Part shown: positions 24,548-32,425 of the stretch, piece by piece
Layout of the letters: every line of letters begins with the position of its first letter
Numbering within the stretch: the stretch's first letter is position 1
Assembly: GCA_029211145.1 (NCBI GenBank)
Contig: JARGEQ010000127.1
Location: 1 to 40,159, forward strand
Direction of reading: 5' to 3'
DNA: 40,159 nucleotides
From: Marinimicrococcus flavescens
GTDB taxonomy: Bacteria; Pseudomonadota; Alphaproteobacteria; Geminicoccales; Geminicoccaceae
Position numbers and translations under genes: made by a program
Notes under the pieces: generated by a model
Told to the model about the DNA's origin: nothing
What the model saw: the letters and a program-made list of their open reading frames with translations, nothing else
Databases searched by the model: none

Positions 24548-25162
24548 TCAGCCCTCCTGCTCGTCGCGCACCGCCTCGATGGCGGCGACGATGTTGGGAT
24601 ACGCGCCGCAGCGGCAGAGATTGCCGCTCATGTACTCGCGGATCTCGGCGGCCGAGCCGGCATGCCCCTCCTCGATGCAGCCGATGGCCGAGAGGATCTG
24701 ACCGGGCGTGCAGTAGCCGCACTGGAACGCGTCCTTCTCGGCGAAGGCCGCCTGCATCGGGTGCAGCGTGCCACCGGGATCGGCGAGTCCTTCGACGGTC
24801 ACGATCTCGGCACCTTCGGTGGTGAGCGCCAGAATCAGGCAGGAATTCACCCGCCGGCCGTCCATCAGCACGGTGCAGGCGCCGCACTGGCCGTGGTTGC
24901 AGCCGATCTTGGTCCCGGTCATGCCCAGCGTGTCGCGCAGCGCCTCCACCAGGGTCGTACGCGGCTCCACGGCGAGGGTGCGCCTCTTGCCGTTCAGCGT
25001 GAAGGTGACCTTCGAGAGCGCCTCGGGCGCGACGGCCGGGTCCTGCTGTGCCTGCGCCTGTGCGCCGCCGGCGAGGCCGGCTCCGGCGGCGACCGCACCG
25101 GACGAGCCCAGAAAGATGCGTCGCGAGAAGCCGGGCCGGGGATGGGCAGGGTCTCTTGCCAT
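24548..25162 (-). CDS. paoA: PaoA-type [2Fe-2S] subunit with Tat signal
   Basis: 204 aa. The N-terminus carries a twin-arginine signal (FSRRIFLGSSGAVAAGAGLAG), which should carry the assembled complex to the periplasm. The mature part binds two [2Fe-2S] clusters: GCNHGQCGACTVLMDG with a later Cys in RRVNSC, then FQCGYCTPGQ and GNLCRCGAYPNI. The ATG at 25162 has GGGAGA 6 nt upstream. It is the first gene of paoABC. In E. coli this enzyme detoxifies aromatic aldehydes; that role is inferred here. Confidence 0.93.
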   Translation of the reverse strand: MARDPAHPRPGFSRRIFLGSSGAVAAGAGLAGGAQAQAQQDPAVAPEALSKVTFTLNGKRRTLAVEPRTTLVEALRDTLGMTGTKIGCNHGQCGACTVLMDGRRVNSCLILALTTEGAEIVTVEGLADPGGTLHPMQAAFAEKDAFQCGYCTPGQILSAIGCIEEGHAGSAAEIREYMSGNLCRCGAYPNIVAAIEAVRDEQEG

Positions 25163-25435
25163 GGGTCGTCTCCCGCAGCTGGGGATACCGGGATCGGTGA
25201 GCATGTGAGCTAGGCCGCAGGCAGGCGATGCCCACTTCTTTTTTCCGCCCCCGACGCTCCGGCTTTCGGCAGGGCGTGGCGCAGCCCCCTGGAAGCCGCA
25301 GCAGCGGCAGCGCACGGCGCCTGCGCAACGGTCCTCCTTCCGCGCCTGCCGCCGGCTGATCGTGGCCACTGGCGCGCGGCTGCGGGCAATCTATGATCGC
25401 GGCTGCAATGCAACCCGAACGGGCAGGAGACGAGC

Positions 25436-25816
25436 ATGGCGTCGAGCGTGAAGGAGCTGATGGCGGAGGCCAACGCGGCGGTGCCGCGGATCAGCCACGA
25501 GGAGGCGCGGCGGCTGATGGCCGAGGAGAACGCGCTGGTGGTGGACGTGCGCGACGCGCCGGAGCTCCAGGCGGGCAAGGTGCCGGGCGCGGTGCATGTC
25601 TCGCGCGGCATGCTGGAGTTCCGCGCCGACCCGGAGACCCCCTATCACGACAAGAGCTTCGAGAAGGAGCGGCCGGTGATCGTCTACTGCGCCTCGGGCG
25701 GGCGCTCGGCGCTGGCCGGCAAGGTGCTCAAGGATTTCGGCTACCGGAAGGTCTTCAATCTCGGCGGCTTCAAGGAATGGGCCGAGGCCGGCGGCGAGGT
25801 GGAGAAGCCGGCCTGA
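25436..25816 (+). CDS. Single-domain rhodanese-like protein
   Basis: 126 aa. One rhodanese domain: LVVDVRDAPELQAGKVPGAVHVSRGML and the active-site loop YCASGGRSA with Cys85 as persulfide-carrying residue, then FNLGGFKEWAEAGG. It probably moves sulfane sulfur in the cytoplasm, since no signal peptide is seen. AGGAG precedes the ATG at 25436. It ends 4 bp from the convergent gene at 25821. Confidence 0.92.
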   Translation: MASSVKELMAEANAAVPRISHEEARRLMAEENALVVDVRDAPELQAGKVPGAVHVSRGMLEFRADPETPYHDKSFEKERPVIVYCASGGRSALAGKVLKDFGYRKVFNLGGFKEWAEAGGEVEKPA

Positions 25817-25820
25817 GCCC

Positions 25821-26447
25821 TCACGCCCGGGCCGAGGGGTGCAGTATCGGCCGGTAGCAGGCGGCCAGCACGGCCACGGTGGGAGCGGGTGTCAGCACCT
25901 CCGCCGTGGCGCTTTCCGGCCGGGGGAGAAGCACTCCATAGCCCTCCGGCGCGAAGGGCAGCAGGGCATCCTCCAGCACCAGCAGGGCGGGACCGTCCTC
26001 CGCCAGCCGCACGAAGACGCCCTCGGGCAGGGATGCCAGCGGGGCCGTGTGGCGGATCTGCTGGCGGGTGCGGGGCTCGACCCGGGCGCGGTGCAGCTCC
26101 CGGTCGATGTCGCCCGCGCGCGGCCGCTCGCCGCCGAAGGCCGCCTGCCAGCAGGCGGCGAATCGGCGGAAGTCCAGGCGGCGGCACTCGGCGCAGGGCC
26201 GGTGCCCGGCCGCCAGCGCCACCGCCTCGTCGAGGAAGAACAGCTCGGTATAGCGCCCCGGCGCCATCACCCGGCGATGCCGGCCGCGGAAGGAGAGCAC
26301 GCAGGCCACCCAGTGCGGGTGCCGCCAGCGCGCCTTCCCCAGCTCCCGCCGCGCGTCGTGCAGGACGCCGCGATTGCCCATGAGCGTGCCGCGCGCCGCC
26401 ACCGCCACGATCTCGCCCCACGGCATCACCCGGTTCTGCAGCGGCAT
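25821..26447 (-). CDS. Conserved protein of unknown function with HRPCAECRR motif
   Basis: 208 aa. The pattern LQNRVMPWGEIVAVAARGTLMGNRG, WVACVLSFRGRHRRVMAPGRYTELFFLDEAVALAAGHRPCAECRR looks like a recurring uncharacterised bacterial family, from memory. The GHRPCAECRR segment, with two Cys and neighbouring His/Arg, resembles the Ada/endonuclease-type metal-binding HRPCxxC motif, hinting at nucleic-acid handling, but no catalytic site is identifiable. The start at ATG 26447 matches this pattern; longer upstream frames are antisense artefacts over the ThDP enzyme. Nearly abuts the rhodanese gene tail to tail. Confidence 0.75.
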   Translation of the reverse strand: MPLQNRVMPWGEIVAVAARGTLMGNRGVLHDARRELGKARWRHPHWVACVLSFRGRHRRVMAPGRYTELFFLDEAVALAAGHRPCAECRRLDFRRFAACWQAAFGGERPRAGDIDRELHRARVEPRTRQQIRHTAPLASLPEGVFVRLAEDGPALLVLEDALLPFAPEGYGVLLPRPESATAEVLTPAPTVAVLAACYRPILHPSARA

Positions 26448-26464
26448 CCTCGCAGGCGGTGAAT

Positions 26465-26500
26465 CAAGGCGCTGCGCGCGGCCAGTATTCTCTTTTTCCG
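26465..26500 (+). repeat. Dispersed intergenic GC-rich element, copy D
   Basis: The exact 18-base core CAAGGCGCTGCGCGCGGC occupies 26465-26482, followed by a looser T/C-rich tail (ATTCTCTTTTTCC). It forms a perfect inverted pair with copy E about 100 bp downstream. Confidence 0.78.
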
Positions 26501-26565
26501 GGGTTGGTGGTGGTGATCTGCCCATCGATCCTCGCTCCTCGGGGCCGCGCGCCGCCGCCAACCGA

Positions 26566-26601
26566 CAAGAAAGAGAGAAAGAAGCCGCGCGCAGCGCCTT
26601 G
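26566..26601 (-). repeat. Dispersed intergenic GC-rich element, copy E
   Basis: On the minus strand this is the exact 18-base core (26584-26601) followed by CTTCTTTCTCTCTTTCTTG. With copy D it could form an 18-bp stem enclosing about 100 nt between the ThDP-enzyme gene and the downstream conserved gene on the minus strand. Confidence 0.78.
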
Positions 26602-26626
26602 CACGGCTCCGCTCTCCCCACCCGCC

Positions 26627-28255
26627 TCAGAACACCGAGATCGCCTCCTCCTTGGAGGTGATGAACTCGAGCAGGGCCGGCTGGCCCGCCCGGGTGGCGG
26701 CGATGCCGCGGCGGATGGCGGGGACGATGTCCTCGGGCCGCTCGATGCGCTCGCCGTAGCCGCCCAGCGCCCGGGCGAAGGCGGCGTAGTCGCCGGAGAT
26801 GTCGGTGGAGCGGTAGCGGGTGGTGGATTCCGGCATCACGCGAAGCTCGATGGCCATGCAGAAATTGTTCAAGAGGATCGAGAGGATCGGGATGCGCTCG
26901 CGGGCGGCGGTCTCGAAGTCCATGCCGGTGAAGCCGATGGCGGCGTCGCCCCAGACGTTGATGCAGAGCTTGTCGGGGGCGGCGAGCTTGGCGCCCATGG
27001 CGAGGCCGAGCCCGTAGCCCAGCTGGGTGCTCTTGCCCCAGCCCAGGTAGGAGAGCGGGGTAGTGGACCTCCAGTAGGGCGAGAGCTGGTCGCGCGGGCT
27101 GCCGGCGTCGTGGGTGATGATGGTGTTGGCGACGTCTACCGTCTGCTGCAGGTCCCAGAGCACGCGATAGGGATCGAGGGGTGCTGCCTCGCTGGTGAGC
27201 TTGGGCATCCAGCGGGAGAGCCAGCGCTCGTGCACTTCCGCGATCTCGGCCGCCACCGCCGTGGGGTCCTTGCGGTCGCTGCCGTGCAGGCGGCGGACCT
27301 CCTCGATCATGGCGGCGAGGAAGAGCCTGGCGTCGCCCATCACGGCATGGGCGCACGGCACGTCCTTGTTGACGTCCATGGGATCGAGGGTGGCGTGGAT
27401 GATGGTTTTGCCTTTCGGCATGGCCACGCCGAAGGTGGTCTCGGTGAAGCTGCAGCCCACCCCAAGGATGAGGTCGGACTCCTCGAGGAAGTGGTGCACG
27501 GTCTCGGGGATGGCGCGGCCGCCGGAGCCCAGCGCCAGCGGATGGGTCTCGGGAAAGGCGCTCTTGCCCTCGAGGCTGGTGCACACCGGCAGCGCCAGCA
27601 GCTCGGCCAGCTCGCGAAGCTCGTCCCAGGCCTCGGCCCAGTGCACGCCCTGGCCGGCATAGACGACAGGGCGCCGGGCCTTTACCAGCATCTCCGCCGC
27701 CTTCCTGACCGCTTCCGGGTCCACCCCGGTGCGCAGCGGCGTGGCGGGCGTGTAGTCGAGGCCGTCGATCTCCTCGTTCCAGACGTCGAGCGGGATCTCC
27801 ACCAGCACCGGGCCGCCGCGGCCGCTCTTCAGGCGCGTGAAGGCGCGGCGGAAGATGGCGGGAATGTCCTTGGCCGAGGTGATGGGCTCGGCCGACTTGG
27901 TGATGCCCTGCATCTGCAGGCTGGCGCTGTAGTTGGGCTGCACCCAGGCGAGCCGCCGCGGATAGCCCATCGGCATCACCAGGATGGGCACCGACTCGCT
28001 GAAGGCCTGGGCGACACCGCCATAGGCGTTCTCGGTGCCCGGCCCGTGCTGCATGCAGAAGACGCCCGTCTTGCGTCCCCGCGAGACCCGGGCGATGGCA
28101 TCCGCCATGTGCAGCCCGGTCCGCTCCTGCCGCACGATCACCGGCCTGATCCCGACCCGCGCCGCATACTCCAGGACATGGTTGACCGGGTACCCGATCA
28201 CCATCTCCACCCCCTCGCGCCGCAGGATCTCGGCAATCGCCTCCGCCGTCTTCAT
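26627..28255 (-). CDS. Thiamine-diphosphate-dependent enzyme (acetolactate synthase-like)
   Basis: 542 aa, the standard length for the POX/ALS family. Three domains: the Pyr domain with the catalytic Glu44 in VRQERTGLHMADA, the central domain (VLVKARRPVVYAGQGVHWAEA), and the PP domain with a ThDP/Mg motif GDAAIGFTGMDFE ending in LLNN. The motif has GDA where many members have GDG. It decarboxylates or ligates 2-keto acids. No small regulatory subunit or other pathway gene lies nearby, so a role in branched-chain amino acid synthesis is unlikely. GGGAGG lies upstream of the ATG at 28255. Confidence 0.87.
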   Translation of the reverse strand: MKTAEAIAEILRREGVEMVIGYPVNHVLEYAARVGIRPVIVRQERTGLHMADAIARVSRGRKTGVFCMQHGPGTENAYGGVAQAFSESVPILVMPMGYPRRLAWVQPNYSASLQMQGITKSAEPITSAKDIPAIFRRAFTRLKSGRGGPVLVEIPLDVWNEEIDGLDYTPATPLRTGVDPEAVRKAAEMLVKARRPVVYAGQGVHWAEAWDELRELAELLALPVCTSLEGKSAFPETHPLALGSGGRAIPETVHHFLEESDLILGVGCSFTETTFGVAMPKGKTIIHATLDPMDVNKDVPCAHAVMGDARLFLAAMIEEVRRLHGSDRKDPTAVAAEIAEVHERWLSRWMPKLTSEAAPLDPYRVLWDLQQTVDVANTIITHDAGSPRDQLSPYWRSTTPLSYLGWGKSTQLGYGLGLAMGAKLAAPDKLCINVWGDAAIGFTGMDFETAARERIPILSILLNNFCMAIELRVMPESTTRYRSTDISGDYAAFARALGGYGERIERPEDIVPAIRRGIAATRAGQPALLEFITSKEEAISVF

Positions 28256-28479
28256 GGGCTCCCTACCTCCCTGTTCTTTTGTCGGGCGAGAGTGGCAGCC
28301 GGGTCGGGCGCCGGCAATCGCGGGGGAGGCAGGGCTGCCTGCGTGTTGACGGGATGCTGGGTGGCGGCAGACGGGGAGGAGGAGAGCGCAACCCTGCGGA
28401 GGCAGTCATGCATCCCGACAGCGGTCGCTTGATGCGCGTTAGGCTACATCGCTCTCAGCCAGGCCTTGCCGCCTTGCAA

Positions 28480-29244
28480 TCAAGGAATATGCACCGACCG
28501 AAAATTCATGCGCCTTTCCTCATTCTCGAGCAACAGGTCGGCGATGAGCATGTAGTCGCTGGGCGTCTTCCCGCTTTCTCTCGTCCACACCGGCTGCCGG
28601 AGGTCGTAGAATACCTCATCGATTTTGCTGATTTCGACGTAGTCGATGAAGTCGGGCGGGGGAGGTGACGGATGTTGGATCATGTCATCGAAATATCTCA
28701 TGAAGCCATCAATGTTCTCGATGTGCTTGCGGGAGGCGTCGCCGATATGGCCGCGAGCCATATCATGCAGGATGTTGCCGATAGTCTGGATTTCATCAGG
28801 AGAAAGAAGCTCCGAGGGACAGAGCTCGCTGTGGGCGGAACGCTTGCGGCGTGAGGTGGGAGGGGGGCGGATCGCGTCTTTGGATGATTCTTCTACATCG
28901 GTTGCTGTTAGCAGGATAATCTCGCAAGTCGGCTCCGCTCCAGTATTTATAGTGCCAAACATCTCGATGATTCTCGGGCCGTTGGCGAGTGTGTCCTGTT
29001 CGGTGTTCGCCATGACCATGTTGAACTGCTTTTTTCTTCCGTCGCGCGTCCTGCGGACGACAGATCGCCTTGTCGGTAGCTGATCGGGCATTGCCAGGAT
29101 CCTGCTCGTTCTCAGGAAGGCCTGATGCATGGTCTCTTCATTGAGGAAGCTTCCGTGCGAGAGCTGTCGGAAGCGAGCCCAGTCGCCGCTGGCCACGGCG
29201 CGAACGATGTCGGTGACAAGCTCGATTTCGTCATCCGTAAGCAC
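28480..29244 (-). CDS. Orphan hypothetical protein, lower GC
   Basis: 254 aa; I do not recognise a family. Nothing suggests a signal peptide or membrane segment. The N-terminus is acidic and helical (TDDEIELVTDIVRAVASGD), there is a basic segment (RRSVVRRTRDGRKK) and a Pro-rich linker (IRPPPTSRRKR). An internal echo of the start, LLSPDEIQTIGNILHDMARGHIGD, suggests a duplicated helical module. The GTG at 29244 has GGAGGG 8 nt upstream, supporting real translation. Its base composition is visibly less GC-rich than the flanks and it lies beside a tandem-repeat array, so acquisition by transfer is possible. Confidence 0.65.
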   Translation of the reverse strand: MLTDDEIELVTDIVRAVASGDWARFRQLSHGSFLNEETMHQAFLRTSRILAMPDQLPTRRSVVRRTRDGRKKQFNMVMANTEQDTLANGPRIIEMFGTINTGAEPTCEIILLTATDVEESSKDAIRPPPTSRRKRSAHSELCPSELLSPDEIQTIGNILHDMARGHIGDASRKHIENIDGFMRYFDDMIQHPSPPPPDFIDYVEISKIDEVFYDLRQPVWTRESGKTPSDYMLIADLLLENEERRMNFRSVHIP

Positions 29245-29355
29245 GGCAATTGCCCTCCGCTCGATGATAGGACCCGTGATCTCCGTTTCCGCGACTGCAG
29301 TCCAGTCGCGGGTTGTCCAGGGAACGGGCGACAGAGGGCCGCCGGATGGAGCGGG

Positions 29356-29935
29356 CCTCGGGTTCGTCTTTTCCGTGTCGATAGGGTGCGGGCCTGTTCT
29401 GTAGCGGGCGCGTGTCCGGATTCGGGTTCGCCGTGGCGATGCGGACGGATGGGGCTGCAGGGGAGCAGGTCTTGGGTTCGACTTTTCCGTACCAATGCGA
29501 CGGGGGCTGTCCTGCGGCCAGGCCGTGCGCGGGTTCGGGTTTGTCGTGGCGATGCGGGGGAGCGGGTCTCGGGTTCGACTTTTCTGTGCCGATGCGACGG
29601 GGGGCTGATCTGCGGCCAGGGCATGCTCGGGTTCGGGTTTGCCGTGGCGATGGAGGGGGATGGCTTTCCTGAGGAGGAGGTCTCGGGTTCGTCTTTTCCG
29701 TGCCGATGGGGCAGGGGCGTGTCCTGCGACGGGGGCGTGCTCGGGTTCGAGTTTGCCGTGGCGATGCGGGGGAACGGTACTGCGGGGGAGCAGGGCTCGG
29801 GTTCGTCTTTTCCGCGCCGATGGCGCAGGGCGTGTTCTGTGGCGGGGGCGGCCTCGGGTTCGGGTTTGCTGCGATCACCGAAAGGGTCTGCCGCTGCTGC
29901 TCCTGCGGCACTCGGGTTCGTCCTTGCCACGGTTT
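29356..29935 (+). repeat. Tandem array 1: 11 degenerate units of ~57 bp with CTCGGGTTCG core
   Basis: Unit cores start near 29357, 29420, 29471, 29529, 29568, 29624, 29682, 29740, 29796, 29853 and 29911; most spacings are 56-58 bp. Two core types alternate: TTCGTCTTTTCCGTGCCGAT and TTCGGGTTTGCCGTGGCGAT, giving a repeat dimer of about 115 bp. The segments between cores also resemble one another, so this is a diverged tandem repeat and not a spacer array. Open frames cross it on both strands and in several phases, giving Asn-Pro, Glu-Pro or Thr-Arg repeats by phase, so coding is doubtful. It fills most of the 925-bp gap between 29245 and 30169; the last ~230 bp hold only the presumed oxidase promoter. 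Confidence 0.85.
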
Positions 29936-30169
29936 TGCAACGCGACTGGTGGCCGAAGCGGGGCGGCGTCATGCGGGACTCCCGGCGGGGAAGGGCGAAG
30001 GACGAGGGTAGCACATGATAGGACGAAAATCATCTATCTTGGCGGCGGCGCGGCAGGTTGCGGCGGAGCGCGGCGGGCTGCTTCAGGTGCGGCTGCCCCG
30101 GACGCCCTTTCGGGATAGGATCAGCAGGGTGCGTGGCGGGAGCCCGCTTGTGCCGGACGAGAGCGAGCG

Positions 30170-31639
30170 ATGACACTGACAGGCAGACGGGCGCTGTCGC
30201 GCCGGACCTTTCTCGGCGCGGGTGCCGCGGGCGCGGGGGCGCTGGCTGTGCCGCTTCTGGTCCGCGCGGCGCAGGGCGAGGGCGGCGCGAGCGGGATCAC
30301 GCTGCGGGCAGCGCCGGGGCGGGTCCGCCTCGTGCCCGAGCCATACGGCGAGACCGACGCCTGGTGCTACAACGGCGGCGTCCCGGGCCCGGAGATCCGG
30401 CTGCGCCAGGGCGAGCGGGTGCGGATCGTGCTGGAGAACGGGCTCGGGGAGGAGACCACCGTGCACTGGCACGGGCTGCGCGTGCCGCACGGGATGGACG
30501 GCGTGCCGCATCTCACCCAGCCGCCCGTGCCGCCGGGCGGGCGCTTCGTCTACGAGTTCGAGGTGCCGGATGCCGGCACGTTCTGGTACCACCCGCACCA
30601 GCGCAGCTTCGAGCAGGTGGGCCGCGGCCTCTACGGGCCGCTGATCGTCGAGGAGCACGAGCCGCTCCGGGTCGACCGCGACATCACCTGGGTCTTGGAC
30701 GACTGGCGGCTCACAAGCTCGGCCGGGATCAACGGGGATTTCGGCCATCCGCACGACCTGAGCCATGCCGGCCGGATCGGCAACACCGTGACCATCAACG
30801 GGCGCGTGCCGGACAGCGTCCCGGTCAGGCCCGGCGAGCGCATCCGCCTGCGCCTGGTGAACGCCGCCAACGCACGGATCTTCGGGCTCGACTTCGGCCC
30901 GCTCGCCCCGCTGGTGGTGGCGATGGACGGCCAGCCGGTGACGCCGCATGCGCCGGATGGCGGCATGGTGGTGCTGGGGCCGGCCATGCGCAGCGACCTC
31001 GTGCTCGACGTCACCGGCGAGCCCGGTAGCACGGTGCAGGTGGTGGACCGGTTCTATCGCGGGCAGGAATACCGCCTGGTGGACCTGGTTCTCGACGAGG
31101 CGAGGCTGCGCGAGATGCCGCCCGACTGGCCGATCGCCCTGCCGGCCAACCCGCTGGCCGAGCCCGACCTCGTGAACGCCCGGCGCCACGAGGTGATCCT
31201 CAACGGCGGCATGATGGGCGGGATGGTGATGGCGGAGATGGGCGGCAGCATGGGCGGGGGCGGCTCGCCGGGCATGAGCGGGGGCGGCATGATGGCGTTG
31301 ATGCATGAAGGCGGGATCTGGTTCATCAACGGCAGGGCGGCGCAGGGGCATGTCCTCGAGCCGATGCTGAGCCTCGGGCACGGCCGCAGCCACGTCATCG
31401 CCATGACCAACGCCACCGCCTGGCACCACCCCATGCACCTGCACGGCCACTCCTTCCGGGTGATCACGCGCAACGGCGTGCCCACGAGCCATCGCGAATG
31501 GCGGGACACGGTGCTGATGGCGCCGCGCGAGACGGTGGAGATCGCCCTGGTGGCCGACAATCCCGGCGACTGGATGTTCCACTGCCACATCCTCGAGCAC
31601 CAGGAGGCGGGCATGATGGGGGTCATTCGGGTCGCGTGA
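30170..31639 (+). CDS. Tat-exported multicopper oxidase with Met-rich loop
   Basis: 489 aa. A twin-arginine signal (LSRRTFLGAGAAGAGALAVPLL) opens the protein. All four copper-site segments are present: HWHG (His99, His101), WYHPHQ (His141, His143), HPMHLHGH, and HCHILEHQEAGM near the C-terminus with the type 1 Cys472, His477 and Met482. A loop before the third site is very rich in Met and Gly (GGMMGGMVMAEMGGSMGG), as in CueO-like cuprous oxidases. It should oxidise Cu(I) or a phenolic or metal substrate in the periplasm. It is followed by a Met-rich mini-protein and a cytochrome c, which suggests copper handling coupled to electron transfer. The 5' site before the ATG is weak. Confidence 0.93.
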   Translation: MTLTGRRALSRRTFLGAGAAGAGALAVPLLVRAAQGEGGASGITLRAAPGRVRLVPEPYGETDAWCYNGGVPGPEIRLRQGERVRIVLENGLGEETTVHWHGLRVPHGMDGVPHLTQPPVPPGGRFVYEFEVPDAGTFWYHPHQRSFEQVGRGLYGPLIVEEHEPLRVDRDITWVLDDWRLTSSAGINGDFGHPHDLSHAGRIGNTVTINGRVPDSVPVRPGERIRLRLVNAANARIFGLDFGPLAPLVVAMDGQPVTPHAPDGGMVVLGPAMRSDLVLDVTGEPGSTVQVVDRFYRGQEYRLVDLVLDEARLREMPPDWPIALPANPLAEPDLVNARRHEVILNGGMMGGMVMAEMGGSMGGGGSPGMSGGGMMALMHEGGIWFINGRAAQGHVLEPMLSLGHGRSHVIAMTNATAWHHPMHLHGHSFRVITRNGVPTSHREWRDTVLMAPRETVEIALVADNPGDWMFHCHILEHQEAGMMGVIRVA

Positions 31640-31666
31640 GGCAGGAAGACAGACGGGAGCCGGCAG

Positions 31667-31822
31667 ATGAACGAGACGGCGGGCGGCATGGGCGGCGGCA
31701 TGATGGAAGGCATGGGCGGGATGATGTGGGGGATGGGTCTCGTCTGGATCCTCGTGATCGTCCTGCTGGTGCTGGGGATCGCGGCGCTGGTGAAATATCT
31801 CCGCGGCGGCCGAGGGCGGTGA
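31667..31822 (+). CDS. Met-rich single-pass membrane mini-protein
   Basis: 51 aa. The N-terminal half is almost only Gly and Met (GGMGGGMMEGMGGMMWGMG), followed by one membrane helix (LVWILVIVLLVLGIAALV) and a basic tail (KYLRGGRGR). The Met spacing resembles the Met-rich loop of the adjacent oxidase and suggests Cu(I) binding at the membrane surface. GGGAG lies 7 nt before the ATG, and the stop overlaps the cytochrome c start (GTGA), so translation is coupled. I know of no named family; the copper role is inferred. Confidence 0.75.
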   Translation: MNETAGGMGGGMMEGMGGMMWGMGLVWILVIVLLVLGIAALVKYLRGGRGR

Positions 31823-32280
31823 GGCGCGCCGCTCTTGCCGCCGGCTCGGTGGCAGCGGCGGCGCTCGGCGCAACACTTCTCTGGAGCATCCACGGGGAGG
31901 ACGGCGCGTCCGGCGCCGCTCCCGCGACGCTGGCACAGGGCGGGCAGGTCTATGCGGAAAGCTGCGCCTCCTGCCACGGCGCGCGGCTCGAGGGGCGGCC
32001 GGACTGGCAGACGCCGCTGCCGTCGGGCCGGCTGCCGGCACCGCCGCACGATGCCTCGGGCCACACCTGGCACCACGGCGACGGTCTGCTGCTCCGCATC
32101 ATCCGGGACGGGACGGCAGCGGTGGTGGGCGGCGGCTACGAGAGCGACATGCCGGGCTTCGGCGGGGTCCTCTCCGAGGAGGAGATCCGGGCCGTGCTCG
32201 CGTTCATCAAGAGCGGCTGGCCGGAGCGCGAGCGCGCGTACCAGGCGGAGATGACCCGGCGCGAGGGGGAGGCCCGTTGA
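31819..32280 (+). CDS. Membrane-anchored or periplasmic mono-haem cytochrome c
   Basis: 153 aa with a GTG start overlapping the preceding stop. The hydrophobic N-terminus (RRAALAAGSVAAAALGATLLW) acts as signal or anchor. A single c-type haem site CASCH is at residues 49-53, and the axial Met is probably Met111 in YESDMPGFGG. The C-terminus LSEEEIRAVLAFIKSGWPE is typical of class I cytochromes. It could pass electrons to or from the multicopper oxidase two genes upstream. Confidence 0.88.
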   Translation: MRRAALAAGSVAAAALGATLLWSIHGEDGASGAAPATLAQGGQVYAESCASCHGARLEGRPDWQTPLPSGRLPAPPHDASGHTWHHGDGLLLRIIRDGTAAVVGGGYESDMPGFGGVLSEEEIRAVLAFIKSGWPERERAYQAEMTRREGEAR

Positions 32281-32425
32281 TCCTCGCCGCTCCTGCGGCC
32301 GCGGGCACTGCTCGTCCCCTTAGCCTGTCCTGCACCATCGACGGTTGCATTCCGGTGCCTTCCGGCCGATCAGGTGAGCGGGCGGGGGCCTCGGGAGGCG
32401 CCCGAAGCTGCGCCTGGAGCCGCCG

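Noticed and set aside
26459..28432. 657-codon plus-strand frame
   Set aside because: Antisense to the ThDP enzyme; no motif.
29356..29935. CRISPR array
   Set aside because: The core is short and degenerate, the segments between cores resemble each other, unit lengths vary, and no cas gene is in the window. The same applies to 39261-39836.
29112..30014. Open frames of about 300 codons on both strands across array 1
   Set aside because: They arise because repeat spacing is near a multiple of three in GC-rich DNA. The peptide motif changes with the phase, and no start site or single preferred frame is supported.
30083..32041. 652-codon minus-strand frame
   Set aside because: Antisense to the multicopper oxidase, with His/Pro/Ala-rich low-complexity sequence.
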